From Lichenicola sp964236105 (GTDB lineage Bacteria > Pseudomonadota > Alphaproteobacteria > Acetobacterales > Acetobacteraceae): 64,000 nucleotides of DNA. The stretch covers positions 1 to 64,000 of the forward strand of contig CAXSBC010000003.1 of NCBI GenBank assembly GCA_964236105.1, read 5' to 3'. The notes beneath the pieces were generated by a model. The model was given only the letters and a program-made list of their open reading frames with translations. It had not been told where the DNA came from and did not search any database. Positions 61,981 through 64,000 of this stretch are shown piece after piece (the first letter of the stretch is position 1; each line of letters opens with the position of its first letter). The position numbers were made by a program, and so were the translations under genes.

Positions 61981-62742
61981 ATGGTTAAGAACGGCATCCG
62001 GGCTCTGGCGGCGGCGATGCTAGCGACGATTCCGGCGCGGCCCGGGCTGGGTGCCGATCCCGCCCAACGGCCCGGCGTGGGGCAGGCCGATCATCGCGTC
62101 GCGGTCGATGTGCTGCGGCCGCCCTGGAACAGCCTGGTCCGCGTGCAGACCGAGCTCGGCGGCCGCTGCACCGGCTTCGTGGTCGCGCCGCAGGTGGTCG
62201 TCACGGCGGCGCACTGCCTGTTCCTGTTCCGGGTCGGCCGCTTCATCCAGCCAGGCTCGGTGCATGTGCTGCTGTCGTATCGCATGGGGCAGTACGCGGC
62301 CCATGCCCGCGTGGCGCGCTTCACCATCCCGGCCGACTACCGCCCGCTGGACGAGTCGGGCAGCGCCGGCCTGGACCGCGCGGTGCTGCTGCTGGAGCAC
62401 AGGCTGCCGGGTGCCGCCATCCTGCCGATCGAGGCGGCGCCCGGCTCGCTGCCGTCGCCGGTGCGGCTGGGCGGCTACGGCCAGGATCGCGACGAGGTGG
62501 CGATCGCCGATCCGGCCTGCCGGCTGACCGGCTACGCGACGGACGGGCAGGGTCGACCGCTGCTGACGCATGACTGCGAGGCCACCCGCGGCACCAGCGG
62601 CGCGCCGCTGCTGTGGCGACGCCCGGACGGACGCTGGGCTGCGGTGGCGATCCAGATCGAGGCGGTATCGGCCGGCGCCGGCGGGCGCGCGGTGCCGCTT
62701 GCCGGACTGTCTACTCCGTCGGGTACGTCCGCGGGTAGGTGA
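61981..62742 (+). CDS. Exported trypsin-like serine protease
   Basis: A 253-residue protein of the chymotrypsin fold (S1 family), with a signal peptide of about 24 residues (MVKNGIRALAAAMLATIPAR). The catalytic triad is visible: His78 in VTAAHC, Asp132 in LDRAVLLLE and Ser206 in RGTSGAP. Cysteines at the His loop (AHC) and PACRLTGY suggest disulfides. The C-terminus ends in Gly/Ser-rich residues. Its 3' end overlaps the small lipoprotein gene on the other strand by 32 bases. Periplasmic or extracellular; substrate unknown. Confidence 0.9.
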   Translation: MVKNGIRALAAAMLATIPARPGLGADPAQRPGVGQADHRVAVDVLRPPWNSLVRVQTELGGRCTGFVVAPQVVVTAAHCLFLFRVGRFIQPGSVHVLLSYRMGQYAAHARVARFTIPADYRPLDESGSAGLDRAVLLLEHRLPGAAILPIEAAPGSLPSPVRLGGYGQDRDEVAIADPACRLTGYATDGQGRPLLTHDCEATRGTSGAPLLWRRPDGRWAAVAIQIEAVSAGAGGRAVPLAGLSTPSGTSAGR

Positions 62743-62854
62743 TCAGGTTGCCGGGCCCGGGCGCTTCCGGCGAACTCTTCTTGCCGCAGGCCGCAAGACC
62801 CAGGGCCATCGTCGTGCACAGCAGCACCGCCAGCATCGCGGGTCGCGCGCTCAT
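62711..62854 (-). CDS. Small lipoprotein (LptM/YifL-like)
   Basis: A 47-residue lipoprotein precursor: MSARPAMLAVLLCTTMALG, then LAAC-GKKS gives a lipobox with lipidated Cys at residue 23. The mature peptide is only about 25 residues with a Pro-rich end. It corresponds to the short lipoprotein between argH and lysA in many proteobacteria, recently named LptM in enterobacteria, where it helps the LptD assembly. Its ATG overlaps the argH stop by four bases, so the genes are coupled. Confidence 0.85.
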   Translation of the reverse strand: MSARPAMLAVLLCTTMALGLAACGKKSSPEAPGPGNLITYPRTYPTE

Positions 62855-64000
62855 GCGACGGCGCCCGGATCGGCGCGCAGCCGATCGAGCCAGGCGGCCG
62901 CCTGCGCGGAGACGTTGGCCGGAGCGGTGCCGCCCTCGCTGACCCGCGAGGCGATGGAGGCCTCGACCGTCAGCACGGCGAACACCTCCGCGGTGATGCG
63001 CGGCTCTTCCGCCTGCATCTCCTGCAGCGACAGCTCCGCAAGCTCGACGCCCAGCCCCTCCGCCCGTCCGACCAGCCGGCCGGTGACGTGATGGGCGGTG
63101 CGGAACGGCAGCTTCAGCACCCGCACCAGCCAGTCTGCCAGGTCGGTCGCGGTGGAATAGCCCGAGCCGGCCAGCGCGCGCATCCGGGCGGTCACCGCCA
63201 CCAGGTCGCGCACCATGCCGTCGATGGCGGCAAGGCTGAGTGCCGCCGCCTCGGTCGCGTCGAACACCGGCTGCTTGTCCTCCTGCATGTCCTTGGCATA
63301 GGCGAGCGGCAGCCCCTTCATCACCGTCAGCAGGCCGACGAGGCCGCCGATGATGCGTCCGGTCTTGGCGCGCGCGAGCTCGGCCGCGTCCGGATTGCGC
63401 TTCTGCGGCATGATCGAGGAGCCGGTGGTGAAGGCGTCCGACAGCCGCACGAAACCGAACGGCGCCGAGCACCAGACGACGATCTCCTCGGCCAGCCGCG
63501 ACAGGTGCACCGACAGGATCGACAGCGCCGAAAGATATTCGAGCGCGAAGTCGCGGTCCGACACCGCGTCGAGCGAGTTGCGCGTCGGCCGGTCGAAGCC
63601 GAGCAGGGAGGCGGTCAGGCGGCGGTCGATGGGAAACGACGTCCCGGCCAGCGCCGCCGAGCCGAGCGGGCACTCGTTCAGCCGCCGGCGCGTATCCGCC
63701 AGCCGTCCACGGTCGCGCGCCAGCATCTCCACGTAGGCCAGCAGATGGTGGCCGAACGTCACCGGCTGCGCGGTCTGCAGGTGCGTGAAGCCCGGCATCG
63801 GGTCGGCAGCGTGCTCGGCCGCGCGCGTGCACAGGCTCAGCATCAGCGACGCCGCCTGCGCGTCGATGCCGTCGATCGCGTCGCGCACCCAGAGCCGGAA
63901 GTCGGTCGCCACCTGGTCGTTGCGGCTGCGCGCCGTGTGCAGCCGCTTGCCGGCCTCGCCGATCCGGTCGGACAGGCGTGCCTCGATGTTCATGTGGATG
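62851..64000 (-). CDS. argH: Argininosuccinate lyase, 5' end outside the window
   Basis: At least 383 residues of the enzyme that splits argininosuccinate to arginine and fumarate. The visible part begins at a His-Met-Asn-Ile-Glu segment; HTARSRNDQVATD, GFTHLQTAQPVTFGHHL (catalytic His region) and the signature GSSIMPQKRNPD with the active Ser are present. About 80 N-terminal residues are expected beyond base 64000. It is coupled to the lipoprotein gene by ATGA overlap, and the next conserved partner lysA is displaced. Confidence 0.95.
   Translation of the reverse strand, partial: IHMNIEARLSDRIGEAGKRLHTARSRNDQVATDFRLWVRDAIDGIDAQAASLMLSLCTRAAEHAADPMPGFTHLQTAQPVTFGHHLLAYVEMLARDRGRLADTRRRLNECPLGSAALAGTSFPIDRRLTASLLGFDRPTRNSLDAVSDRDFALEYLSALSILSVHLSRLAEEIVVWCSAPFGFVRLSDAFTTGSSIMPQKRNPDAAELARAKTGRIIGGLVGLLTVMKGLPLAYAKDMQEDKQPVFDATEAAALSLAAIDGMVRDLVAVTARMRALAGSGYSTATDLADWLVRVLKLPFRTAHHVTGRLVGRAEGLGVELAELSLQEMQAEEPRITAEVFAVLTVEASIASRVSEGGTAPANVSAQAAAWLDRLRADPGAVA

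Overview
The window is a very GC-rich chromosomal segment of an alphaproteobacterium, most likely a member of the Acetobacteraceae. This rests on codon use, on alphaproteobacterial gene neighbourhoods (SUV3-like helicase / S4 RNA-binding protein / fdxA; purN-purM divergent from hdaA, then ppk-ppx; argH / small lipoprotein / lysA / TIGR02302 protein), and on the first large gene, whose xylan-binding-type modules and Ser/Gly-rich C-terminus suit that family. Family and organism are inference. I saw no rRNA, tRNA, CRISPR array, insertion sequence or prophage. Nearly all of the sequence is ordinary chromosomal coding DNA.

Layout. 0.3-4.3 kb: a putative glycosyltransferase and a large secreted glycosidase-like protein with two carbohydrate-binding modules. 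4.4-12 kb: metallophosphatase, small membrane protein, fdxA, S4 protein and helicase on the minus strand; M17 aminopeptidase, MarR regulator and an exported beta-rich protein on the plus strand. 12-16.4 kb: surface-glycan precursor genes (WecA/MraY-type transferase, CapD/FlaA1-type dehydratase, DegT aminotransferase). 16.4-26 kb: diguanylate cyclase, three short-chain dehydrogenase genes, cysD-cysNC sulfate activation, EAL phosphodiesterase, small exported proteins. 26-32 kb: ABC-F ATPase, ndk, MFS transporter, purN-purM. 32-43 kb: hdaA, a multi-PAS hybrid histidine kinase, gamma-glutamyltransferase, and a ppk-ppx-cdh operon.

43.7-49.2 kb: the most interesting block. An acyl carrier protein, an MBOAT acyltransferase, a VOC enzyme, an FkbH-like HAD protein and an SGNH-type protein lie in one direction, mostly with overlapping start and stop codons. 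The parts list resembles the Dlt system (carrier, MBOAT, SGNH protein), but with an FkbH-type loading enzyme in place of an amino-acid ligase. I infer a system that builds a small hydroxy-acyl (for example glyceryl) group on a carrier protein and moves it across the membrane onto a surface glycan. The exact system is not one I recognise as described.

49.4-64 kb: a GT14-like glycosyltransferase, ribokinase-family kinase, type-B carboxylesterase, a TIGR02302 membrane protein and lysA. A 5.2-kb insert follows (cytidine deaminase, a glycosyltransferase with about ten N-terminal 37-residue repeats, alpha/beta hydrolase, small ORF, trypsin-like protease), then the small lipoprotein and argH, which runs off the window end. 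Glycan synthesis and decoration is the recurrent accessory theme, with housekeeping genes between.
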